64,000 nt of DNA. Source: Owenia fusiformis (Eukaryota; Annelida; Polychaeta; Sabellida; Oweniidae). Below, in pieces: positions 13,201 through 25,000 of this stretch (its first letter is position 1; every line of letters starts with the position of its first letter). A program made the translations under genes and the position numbers. The notes under the pieces were generated by a model. The model ran no database searches and was not told the origin of the DNA. It saw only the letters and a program-made list of their open reading frames with translations. Where the stretch lies: positions 13,344,931-13,408,930 of the forward strand of contig CAIIXF020000003.1 in NCBI GenBank assembly GCA_903813345.2. The letters run 5' to 3'.

Positions 13201-16200
13201 CCGGATTGTACCGACTAATTATAATTAATTGATATAGCAAAACGTTCTTTATTATTGGTTACCATTTATTTGAGTTGATGTACAAAAAATTACTCCATAA
13301 AGAGAATACTACGTATACCTGAATCATAAAGTGGGGATTGTGGCCTCCGTCCTAGAAAAAAAATTGCACATGTTTATCAAAAACAAATATACTTCAATTA
13401 AGATGCGGTACCATTGAATCTTACATGTATTTCTAATAATTTACATAATGTGGGGGTAATTAAAATTCTTAACATATGTTTACTCACGTCTTGGCGGTAT
13501 AGCTGGTGTCTCTGAAAAAATACATAGTATATTAATTACTGTTATACAAATCGGAATAAACTAATTAATTTGTTTTTTATTATTGGTGTTCATCCCATCG
13601 ATGTTTTTGACATTTTCATTTAAAATATATCGAAAAGTTCTCTTTTAAGTGAAGTCGAACGAGTGCAACAGGTTACCATTGGTCAATGCATTGTAATACA
13701 AACTCCTTATATGCAATGCGAAAAATGAAGAACAAAATGCAATGCAATGTTATCATTCGTAAAGGGTAATATTGACATAAACTATGCTACCTGATTCGGA
13801 GAGTGAAACTGGTGGTAACTTTCCTACAACATAAAAGTATTACATTATTATAAACAGCATTTTGATGATTGTTCCTGTTTCAGTTACTAATGGGATTTTG
13901 GACTTGAAACCTATGCTATAAGATAAATGTATTGTATTGTATTGCATTATATTGTATTGTATCGTATTCTATTGCTTTTTCCTTCATATTGAAATCTAAT
14001 CAAAGTTTTTTTTATTTGTCTATAAGACCTCATCTCTTCTAATCAAAGTATTTAAAATTGTCTGTACAAGTCATCACATCTAATAAAAGTATTTCGAAAA
14101 AGAACGCGTCTGGTCTAATCAATGTATTTCGATTTGCCTATATAACTCGTCTCATATAAATAAAGTATTTTAGTTCGTTTATAGAACTTGTCATATCTTA
14201 TCAAAGTTTTCAATTCATCTATAGAATTCGCCAAATCTCATCAAATTGCATTCTTACCAGTTATTAATGGCCCGTCGTCTTCTTAGTTTAGAGGAAATGT
14301 AGATGAAATGACAGCATACTTACCAGGAAAGTCAAATCCTGCAGGAACTGAAAATAAGATATGTTTATCCAATAAAGTTTTTATATATTTTTAACGACTT
14401 TATAATGGTGGCACACATCAATTAGTTAAAGTTAAATGTTTATTATAGTGTCACATTAGTGCCATGTGTTTTAGTGTGCAATAGAACGCAAACATATCAT
14501 GGATATGAAACTTTAAATGCAATTCTGATTCAGCGAATTTACTAACCTATTACGTCGTCTTCCTGGTTTGGAGGAAGGGGCAGCAAATCTACAACAAAAA
14601 CATGATAGATGGTACAATTTACCAATTTGTATTATCTGGATTTGACAAAAATAAGGCTGATTTTTAAAGAATTCCAAAGTAATGTAAATGTAAAAATATA
14701 TGCACTTACTGTCAGATACACTCAAAAAGTTGAAATGAGGATATTTATACCTGCTTAGTTAATAATCATAAAATACATTAATAGACCCTGCCACCTTTCA
14801 GTGCATCAAAAAAGCAATGATATATTGGTTAGACTGATGATGTCATTGTAATATTTCAAACTGAGCAATAAGTTATAATTCCATTTATTTTGCTTGGACA
14901 GATTGCTACCTAAAATCTGTATGACACCATCCATCTACTAGACAATATTTCAGAGCTTCTTCGATCGAATTATCAAAAAGTAGACGACATTTGTCCAGAA
15001 AGATCTATAAAACATGAATAGATAATTAGCACTACTGCAAAGAGATAAGACCAAAATAACAACATTACAAAACAAAGTATAGAAATAGCTTGAGCCATAT
15101 TTGTAGCTTATACTAAAGCATAGATAAAAACCGCAAATACATTTTCTAAACCACCCTTATACTTACCGTTTGGATCTTCCGGTGTATACAACCGATTCCC
15201 CAAGCCTGAAATTGAAAAGGGCAATTAAGAATAATTTCTTATTTAACATAAGTATAAGTGGATTATATCTTAGTTTGCATTCACGAATGCAACTTTCGGC
15301 TGTCGGCTACCGGATGAACCTACTATTTTATAGCAAACTCATTTAAATATGAATGAATTAGTGGCAAGTATTGGTCATATTTAAATGAGTTGCCAATAAA
15401 GAAGAACCTGTCGCGCAGGCTTTGGCTTAGTTGCATTCGCGAATATAAGGTTAGCGTTCGACTGTCGGGTCGGCTACAGGATTAACCTACTATTTTATAA
15501 CGAACTCATTTAATATCAATGCCACTATTCCATTCATATTTAAATGAGTTAGTCATTAAATAATAAGTTAATCCGATGGCCGTTAGCCGCAAATAGACAA
15601 ACCTCACTTACAAAAAGCCATATTCACATTCACACTCCACTGAAGATTGTTTGATTAGCCACGCTGACTGCAGAAGACTGTCCTTACCTTCTCAACACAA
15701 ATTGTACATAGTTCACCACATACACACACCGTTTACACACGCACGCTAGACCAGATATATTTACCTTTTAGATCTTTGAAAGTGGGTCCACAGTTAATGC
15801 GCGTTGTCTCCCTAATCTTACAAATCTTGCTCCAATGTAGTGCAATACAGTCGCGGGGATACATCCTTCTTCGTGCACATGCGTAAGGGTAGAATATGTT
15901 GTTGGACTTTAAATTCACGTTGTTAACCTGTTCTGTCTCTCGGCATTCCATACTGTACTAAAATATCGAAGTTCAACATTAAATAATGTATATAACATGA
16001 TTTCGCTTTTTGCATTGCTGGAAGAGTATCCAAAACACAAAAAATAGCCATAGTTCATACCTCGCTAACCAAAGGAATTGTTCTATTAAACGGGTGTGGT
16101 TGTATTGTCTGTGTGACGATATATGATCAACGTCTTTGGTCCAGAGTTATTTTCTTAATCAAATATTGTAATATCTTTTGTATAAATCAAATTTTCTTTA

Positions 16201-17259
16201 TCTTGTATAGAGATGGCATTTACGATTCAATAGTCATTATAGTGCTTGTAGTTACCTTTTTCCTACGCGGATCTGGATTTAATGGATCACACACGACAAA
16301 TACACAATCCTTATATTGTGCCATGGAAATTCCAACTCGAGTGAAACCCATTTTTCTGCAATCTGTAATAAGAAATGACATGTTTTATTTTGGCTCCTGA
16401 TTATGCAAACATATTAAAGTCACGACTTAGGTCATTTTTAATATGTGCAGACCACACACAGGGTGTAATTTTGCTGATATCTTTGCAACAGATTTGTTTC
16501 AGATCATCTTGAGTCTGAGCAAAGGATTTTATAACTTAACTTTTTATCGTATAAATTTTATTTTTCTAAAGATCTCTGTATTGCATTATCCTACTGAGTC
16601 ATTGCTGATCATAAGCTTTGAGTCGCAGAGTCTGGCATCACATCTAATGAAGCATGTAAGCGTCTCTTATGACATCACACAATTCATATGATTCAATTTC
16701 TTTAATAGTAAAAGCACTTAACAACATATTCAAGTACTGTGGCACTGTGTCACTGTGGCAACCATTACTTATTTAATATTTTTGTTACACTAACTATTTT
16801 TTGCTGGATTTATTAGACATTCGATGCTGTGCATTCTTTGAACATTTCGTTAGAATATTGAAAAATAAAGAAATTGGAGAGATGTCATTATTATCATTCC
16901 TCATATTTCCAATACAACATGGTATCCTCGAAGTTATGGGTTTCCTCACCTCCTGTGATACTCAGTGAAAAATGTAATTGTGGGATACAGAAAAATCCAA
17001 GTTCATTGAAATTGAATAACAATTAATGAACAGGTCAACACTCATTTGTTCTGTGCAAAAATAAGTGACTAGAACGGATATTTGTGAAACTATTGTAAAA
17101 TGATTTTTTTAGAACGTTTAATTGTAATATTCGTAATAACAGTAAACTGTAATTGACTTGAAACTACTTACCTACATCTTGCAGCTGTATATTTGTAATA
17201 CGTTCCATGGAGATAAAATTGAAAAGTTGAAAAACAAGAAGTTCCAATACAGATTTCAT
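10290..17259 (-). CDS. Gene B: secreted 8-Cys / micro-exon linker / ITIH_C-like protein
   Basis: Fifteen exons: 17259-17172, 16362-16256, 15957-15765, 15205-15167, 14588-14547, 14347-14324, 14281-14258, 13823-13791, 13511-13488, 13351-13319, 13061-13011, 12354-12241, 11257-11094, 10865-10721 and 10471-10290. They total 1263 nt (420 aa), with GT-AG borders and one frame throughout. Exon 1 is a signal peptide (MKSVLELLVFQLFNFISM). Exons 2-3 are the 8-Cys module (CVFVVCDPLNPD; FYPYAC; DCIA; KIC; NCGPTF). Exons 4-11 are eight phase 1-1 linker micro-exons of 24-51 nt rich in Pro, Asp and Glu (e.g. ETPAIPPR, GKLPPVSLSES). Exons 12-15 form the ITIH_C-like domain: [25 protein letters not shown] and FSCWNVNG before the terminal KYKV and TGA. 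An additional micro-exon between 15167 and 14588 cannot be excluded. No TSP1, VIT or VWA is present. Confidence 0.83.
11295..11832. repeat. Palindromic MITE-like element in gene B intron
   Basis: The left arm (from about 11295, 'aaaaaggtggcttaaacaaa') is repeated as a diverged reverse complement ending near 11832. Shared blocks include 'cagtcattcagt' and 'gttctttcattc'. The arms are about 150-180 bp. It starts about 38 bp upstream of the acceptor of the 11257-11094 exon, so it lies next to that exon's branch-point region. Confidence 0.65.
13926..13975. repeat. (TATTG)n microsatellite
   Basis: About ten imperfect copies of the pentamer TATTG, in a gene B intron. Confidence 0.8.
13994..14250. 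repeat. About 50-bp degenerate tandem repeat
   Basis: About five diverged units of the form 'tctaatcaaagtattt...tttgtctatarra-yy-gtcatc' lie head to tail in a gene B intron. They end just before the micro-exon at 14258-14281, so the unit duplication abuts a splice donor. Confidence 0.65.
15272..15600. repeat. Two adjacent palindromic MITE copies
   Basis: Copy one (about 15272-15420) and copy two (about 15425-15600) both carry 'ttgcattcrcgaat', 'tcggctacmgga', 'acctactattttat' and the inverted 'catatttaaatgagtt'. A third copy is at about 57748-57905. Each is a hairpin centred on the ATTTAAAT blocks. They lie in gene B intron 3. Confidence 0.65.
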
Positions 17260-19057
17260 GTTTACCTACAGTATCAGTCTTTAGTATTAGAGTCTAATAA
17301 TCGCCTGCGAGTTTGATACATGAAAAATATGGTCAATAAATAAATTAAATAAATTAAAGGTTACTTTAACCTCACTTATTATCAAAACATGCTTATGGTG
17401 ATAGAATTCTAAAATGTGTTTATTAACCAAAGAATAACCTGAAAGAAACCAGACCATTAAAGTATCATCAATAATGTATTACTCAATAAAACTAATCATG
17501 GATATGATTGTGTTCAGATTGTTTCAAAAGAAAAAAATATAATAATATTACCACAGACGCTCTGACATTATTCACCTTGACATTATGGAAATTCAAAGAT
17601 AATTTTAATTTCAGCCTTCAGCATGGCATAAACTTCAAGGACCAAAACACTTGGCAAAAATATGGACGTATAGACCTGCGCAATAAAGGACGACGTAATC
17701 AAACGCTTCATAAGTTATACTGGAACAGTAAATGTGCTATAAGTGAGTTGCAAAATATCTCTAGTACTAGAAGGAAAGTTATACATTTAAAGATTTGGAG
17801 GAATATAGGGGCATGAACATGAATCTCGTTCAACATTGTGTGATCAGTGATATGGGGCTCAACATGTTTTTGTTTTTGTATTGTTCACTTTTATATCAAC
17901 CAATCATAATGTAACACATGAAAATAATAACATCAGAAATAACAAAATCTGAAATCAAACCAGCCACCATTTTTAACTTCACAATTTGAATTGCGAGTTT
18001 TGGTCTTACCTCACAAAAAATTTAAAACACACAGTAATTCTGTCAGAATATCAATGTATTGGCTCAAACCTCTTGGATTTCTACTTTGAATTTACAGCTA
18101 GTTATAATGCCAGATATTATCGCAATTCATTTCATATAATATTATTCTTATAACGATTTTAGAATATTGTTTAAAAGAAAACTTTTCATAACTTTAGTGA
18201 CCACGCCAGGCAACGGAATATCAAGTTTGAATAACGGCTTCCAATCCCCCTTGATATCAAGAGAGAAATGAGCTTGCAAGGAACGTCCCTTAATCATTTA
18301 CAAATCTATTTTGGGATGCCGTCTTTGAACAAATAATGACAATATTAGAGAATGATCAGGTTAAGAAAAAAAAACGCTTTTAAGAAAAATTGTAAGTTTA
18401 ATCATGGGGAACTATATTTACCTACCTACATGTACTTTATTACCATGTAAAGAGAAAATATGTCGAAAGAACCTTTTAATCTAGGAACGTATCAGTACCC
18501 TGTTGTCAGAAAACGTTATACAACGATACACGATCAAAATGTGGAAATATCATCAGATTCATTCAGTTTTTTACTCGGTTTTACTCAGTTATTTCCTATG
18601 TTTCTGACAGATAGATAAAAAATGAAGTATTTTGGAATATCCTGAACAATGGCTTATGCTACGTATTGTATGTCAGTGGAAAACAGTTAGAAACTCTTGG
18701 AAACTGCTGAATAAAAAGGAATGTAATTTCAAAGGCAAATTGGTGATTGTGATTGTGACCGTGATTGTATGATGTGTATGTGTTTTGTCATCAAAGGTCA
18801 ATAAATGAATTAGTGATAAAACTACAAAACAATTCATTTTATTTATTTTTAATCTTTATTTTAGTTAACATCTGAAGTCTACATGTGAAATTCATAGTGA
18901 GCCTCGAGTGTTTCTGATCACTTTGTAATCAACGATGCAGTTATTCGAAATATGACTCCCTCCAATTATGGTCTGTCCTTTTAAAGAAGATACTTGTACA
19001 CCATTACATAGCCACCGTTTATCGTTATTAGTTATACAGAACATACAACAGCCCTAT
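17260..19057. other. Intergenic spacer between genes C and B
   Basis: About 1.8 kb lies between the gene C stop and gene B start. It should hold the gene C 3' UTR, with AATAAA on the minus strand at 18842-18847 and 18855-18860, and the gene B promoter. A 102-codon plus-strand ORF at 17508-17816 has a basic composition but no recognisable domain or splice context, so I do not call it a gene. Confidence 0.5.
18842..18860 (-). promoter_or_regulatory. Candidate poly(A) signals of gene C
   Basis: Two AATAAA hexamers on the minus strand (18847-18842 and 18860-18855), about 200 bp past the gene C stop codon. The distance is typical for a 3' UTR. Confidence 0.45.
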
Positions 19058-22000
19058 TTAAACCTCATAATCATCAATGTTAAATAGTTTTCTAGATCCT
19101 TTTATACGCCAGCAGGATAATACGACATCAGCAAGATCACTATTGCCATGGACCAATTGTCGCCATTTCTGAACGTCCAACGTCTTCCCATTGTTAAGAC
19201 GCAATTGTCCATCAGCTATAGAAGCTACTGAATTCAATACATCACCTGAAGTAAATAAAAAATAAAAAAACTGTATTGTATGTATGTATAGTAAAAATGT
19301 AAATAAAGTTTTACATGGATTTCTAAAATACAAATTATTTTACCATAATACAGAGTGTCCAAAAAAACAGGACCGTAAGAAAGTTGAATAACTCGGTCAA
19401 TTTTCACAACAAAATTCGCATTGAATGAACTAAATAATTCTGAAATTTCAAGGCAAAATATGCAAAATTGACTGAGTTATTCAACTTTCTTACAGTCCTG
19501 TTTTTGGACACCCTGTACTTATATTTCTACACATTGCAAGACATGCACTATGATTTCTGGCACAAAAAACACAGTACATCGATCCAACACCTAAGCACGA
19601 TCCTGTGTTAACAAACAATAAATATTACCCTTGCGGAATGGTTATGAAGTTAAATATTATTAGAATTACCCATTATTCCACCAGCTACGCCATCAATGTA
19701 GTGTAGGTCAGTAATTGAAATCAGTATGTGTGTGTGCTTTCCTGCCAACTCTACCATAAACTTTCCTATGTGAATAACCAGCGCCCTTTTGTCTTCACTA
19801 AGTGTTATGGATACCTAGAAGTAAGATATAATTTACCTCTAAAATATTTTAAAATCCTAGCTTATGGAATTATAAATCCTACGCTATGGAATTATAAATA
19901 ATTTCTTTACTTTACACTCTGGTGAATTTTTAAAAATCATGTACTACATTTTCCGCTACAGAACTTTTGTGAGATACATACTATTGTAGTACTTTTGTTG
20001 TTAATCGACCATTTTAAAACATGAATGAAAAATAAGTAAATATCAAAAAATACATTCAAGGGATGTAAGACCACTGCTGATCACAAGAAAGCAAACCCCG
20101 ACATTTCAAGCAATAATTGTAGGTAAAAAGAGACTAGACTATGTAACACGGTAACTACTTTATAAATGAGTTTGTATCCAAGTGACAGTGCCAAAATATC
20201 ATAATAATGGTGAATGCATATCAAAACTAGCAATGATACAACCATGCCATATTGAGAACAAATTTCAATTAATTAACCTACCATATACGATAATTATACT
20301 TAGGCATGTACATTGTATCCAATGGTGTTAAAACAAATGAATGTAAATAAAATGCCTACGTCAGTTTTTCCTGATTTCTGTTTAGTTGTATATAGCAGTT
20401 CGCCAGTTGATTTCTTATTCAGCTTTACAGATATGTCCATGCTCTCTGTACGTATATCAACAGATTCAACAAGCATGGCCTCTTTACCACGATTTGTTGC
20501 CATTGATATGTCAACCTCTGTGGCTGAAACACGAACGCGAAGATTCTTACAAATAGTCTATATGTCATAGACTCGTTCTAAATAAGATTAAAATAAACAA
20601 TACGAGGGTTGTCCCAGAAGTAATGCACTATATGCTCTAACTTTCTTTAATATTCTTCAATTCAGCTGAAATTTTGTGTATATAACAATTGAAGTTTTAT
20701 CTATTATATCCTGGAGTTTCAACATCCAACATTAATATTAAGTCTTAATATGGTTGCTATAACAACATTGGGGTAGGGGTGGGCCGGGCAGGTACCAATT
20801 TTTCTAATTATGAAAAGATCTAAAGTGTTATTTTATTAATGTAAATAGGGTATTTAACTGTTCATTTTTAAGCATCAATTGCTCTCATTTATTATGCAAT
20901 ATTGTATGCTCCCTAATAATTTGGCGTACTTTTTTCCCACCTTTTTACTTTTCAACCAATCAGATTTGTTGATTGGATAAACACATAATGGAGGAAGACT
21001 TGGTGAGAAATTATCCCATATTTTGTAATATTTCTAATTGATATAATAACCCTAGAGATTAATTACATTCATATTCATAAAGTAGATATTACAAGGTTCA
21101 TGTACATATAAATTATTAGATGTTTCGATAGAAATATGAACTTGAAATTGTAATCTTAGAAACTTGTCAACTTTGTGAACAAAATCTATATTTTGTAAAC
21201 AGACATTTACATTTTGGGTATTACTTTATTCAAGGCAACAATGTTATAGCAGATACATATCAATCAACCATCCAATCAACCACAGCTGTATACAGTTAGC
21301 CCATAGGGTAAGCATATATATTTTAGAGAATATGCATTTCACTTTGAATATTGCATTTATATTGCATTTCTCATTTTCTCATATAAGATAGCGTAATTGC
21401 TTCTATATTAGAGATAGTTGTATTCACAGGATACATTTGGTCATTTATGTAATAATGGTATATATTTCTAGCTTATTCTGCATAATGTAGATGGTCATTG
21501 AAATGCACATTGTTGTTTGAAATGCGCATATGCACAATGTTCAATGCCAAATATCTAAGCTATTTATAACCACTTTTATGTAATTGTGTGTTGATTCAGG
21601 GATGATATGTTACGTATTCTATTTCTGCATTGGTAATTTTATCCATACCCAAAATGTTGTAATTTGTACTTTTACAGGCTGTCTGTCTATGTCTGTCTGT
21701 GTGTCTATGTCTGGCTGATTACAATAAACCATTTTAAATCTAAGATGATCTTATGTGACGCATATCGCATATCATACTAGCCACTTAAAGCCACCACTAC
21801 AAATGGTACTGCGGGTATACAAATGGTACTGCGGGTATACAAGAAGTGTTACTGCTACACGGGTAAACAAACTGTACTGCAAGGAATCTACAGGAATCAA
21901 GTTATACAATTATAGGATCTACATGGTTATACAATCGTAAGGTCTACAGTATATAATCTACAACAGGCAGAAGCAGAAGTGATACTCAAAACAACCTAAT

Positions 22001-25000
22001 TTTGAAATCTCTATTTCATATCTCTTATATTGGTGGAAAAGTTAGAATCATGAACTTTAGATTTTTCAATCAAAACAAAGTCAGGTTATATATTGGCAAT
22101 TGTCCAAGGTCAAGCTATTCAGTTAACCATGATAAAAAACTCAACCACCTGTAGCTTTAAAACACTGCACTGATGAATGGCTTATAAAAAGCTTACTGTG
22201 TTGAAACAATAAACTTTGGAAAAAGGTAGCATTTATTGAACACCAACTGGTAATACTTTGCCAATATTTGTATTAGAACTCTTGTTGTTATATGCTTGAG
22301 TGATTACTGACATTGAGTGTTTACACTTTCGTGGTGACCTATAATTATATTAGTGTGCATGAACATTGCCACATTGTGTACACAATACTCCCACATACTA
22401 GGGTGACATCTATCTTTATCAGATAATATTTATGTGGTACCATCTACCCATGTCAATTATAAGTGTGACATCTATAATTACAATAGCATCCTATGGTTGA
22501 TCATTGACTTAGGTGTATACAATATACATGCCATCTATTGGTATACAGGGTTATATAAGGATGATATCTATCCATGTAAACTATTTGGGTGACATCTATT
22601 GATGCAACATATATAATTATCTGCCATCTATTGGTTTGCAGATATAGCATACTATATATTGCCAAGCTTTATTGTGTTGGTATACATTACTGACATCTAT
22701 TGGTAAATAATTATTACATTTTGCCAATATATTTAATATCATATCACACTTAGTGATTTTAACTCTACCAATATTTACATCATATCACACTTTGTGATTT
22801 TAATTCTGCGGCATATATTTTTAATTTCGTGTTTGATATTTTATCGCGATTTTTTCCGGAGGCTATTCAAATCACAATGCCGCCCAAAAAAGCTAGTCCA
22901 AAGGAGGAAGAAGAGGACTTGGAACAAGAAAAATATTATGACCCGACTGAATTTGAAAACATGAAGGAGGAATTACTTAGGTTGAGGAAATTGAGTCAAA
23001 GATTCAGCCAATTTATGGAAATTGAAAAGAAGCCAACACAACCAGTACAAAAAATAAAATTTCCTAAAAGGCCAAAATTAGGAAACTTCTCAGGAAAACC
23101 AGAAACCACTGATATTTGGGACTGGGTTGAAGACGCTGAATTGGCAATCAAGAAACTTGATGATGATGAGGAAAAGGTTGACTTTCTACTTGAACATCTA
23201 GAAGCACCAGCTAGACGTGAAGTACACTATATTGAACCTTTGACAACTAGGAACATATTCAGAACACTGAAGGAAGTCTATGGAAGAGAATTTTCCGCAA
23301 GCCAAACATTTAGAAAATTCTACACTACTGCTCAAAAGAAAGATCAATCAGTGAAAAGTTTTACACAGGAACTTCTTAGATTGATGGACATAATAAAACA
23401 ACATAGAACAGTTCCAAATGAAAATGAACTCTTGTGTCATCAACTTACAGAAAATCTTAATGATCCACACTTGAGATGGGAACTAAAGAAGTATGAGGAT
23501 GACCACCCTAATCCATCGTTTCAGAAATTACGCCACATTGCTTTAGAGTACGAAGATAATGAAAACAGAAAAAATGAAGAATCTGAACATCACTCACGAA
23601 AAGAAAAGTCCTACAGTGTCCAAGAAAAGGATCCAGTATTCACACAGATAACCTCACAATTAGATGAATTCAAGTCTGCAATCACATCCATGCAAGATAA
23701 TATGAAAACAATGACTGAGAAGATTAATCGATTGGAGAAAGGACAACAAATGATAATGGAGCAGAACGCCAACAATCAATTCCAGTATGAAAACAGAAAC
23801 GACTATTTGTATCCACAGAGAAGTCATAGAGGACAATTTAATGGAAGAAGACCACAAAGAGGACAATTTAGAAGCAGACAAACGACACAGTCAAATCAAC
23901 GACAATTTAACTTAAATGCCCATGATCTGGGAAACGCCAGAGTCCCTTCATGAATAACGGCCAAGATGGGACTGATATCAGTAAAGACCGTTCATCTTAT
24001 CTGTCCAAAACAGTCAAGAATACCCCTTCAACACTTATCACAATTGGAGATGTCACAACAACTGGAATTTATGACACTGGCTCAAGTGTTACCTTAATGT
24101 CACACGATTTTTTCAAACAAAATTTTGAACATGAATCAAATCTCTACAAGGACAAATGGATTAAAATAACAAGTGCTAATGGTTCGGGAATCCCCTACAT
24201 CGGTTCTTTAATCACAACTGTAACCGTGGACAATGTACAACTTGCACTGTATAAAATAACGAATATTGCTTGCAAATAACGAGCAATTCTGGTGTTTATT
24301 TGCTTCGAATTGCATGTTATAACCAGTAATCAACACTGACAGAACGCAGACAATAACTGCATATATGGAACACAAATATATGCAGCTGCATATAACAAAC
24401 ATCCACAGAGAATACTGACTGCATATACGGGTACTGTCACTGAGTATATTTGCTTATATTCAGACATACTTTGCATATTTGCTGTTTACTTGTGATTATA
24501 TGCAGTGCAGACACTGCATATACCTGCTTATTTGGGATAGACAAATATAAGCAGTTGAGTATACTTGATATGTATAGAAATTAACACTGGTTATATTTGC
24601 ATATGATCTGCATATATGCCATTTTTCATGAGTATTCCTGCATATTTTGAGATAAGTGATGTGCAGCTTGTGATTATATTGAGACATGCACGAGAATATA
24701 AACTAACTACATTAGCATATATGGAGTCAAGATCGGTATATTTGACATTCCTTTATGATCATATGCAGCACAAGATATGCATATATTTGCTTATTTAGGA
24801 GGACTGGTAGACGCGGTTTTGTGATTGGGCATCGACCCAGACATAAACGGGAGTATTAAAACTACATATACATGTAAACACAAGTTAGAAAAATTGCACA
24901 TAAACAGCTTTTACGTTTTATATAATTTATTTTAAATTTCTTTAGATGTGTATGTACAGAGTAGACCAATGAAACGACCTCTACAAGTAATAACTTCAAA

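Noticed and set aside
14690-14750. Possible extra gene B exon ending at ACTTAC near 14706
   Set aside because: A GTAAGT donor is present, but upstream acceptors give lengths that are not multiples of three or an in-frame TGA.
17508-17816. 102-codon ORF between genes C and B
   Set aside because: Low-complexity, basic, AT-driven composition with no domain and no exon borders. It is too weak to call a gene.
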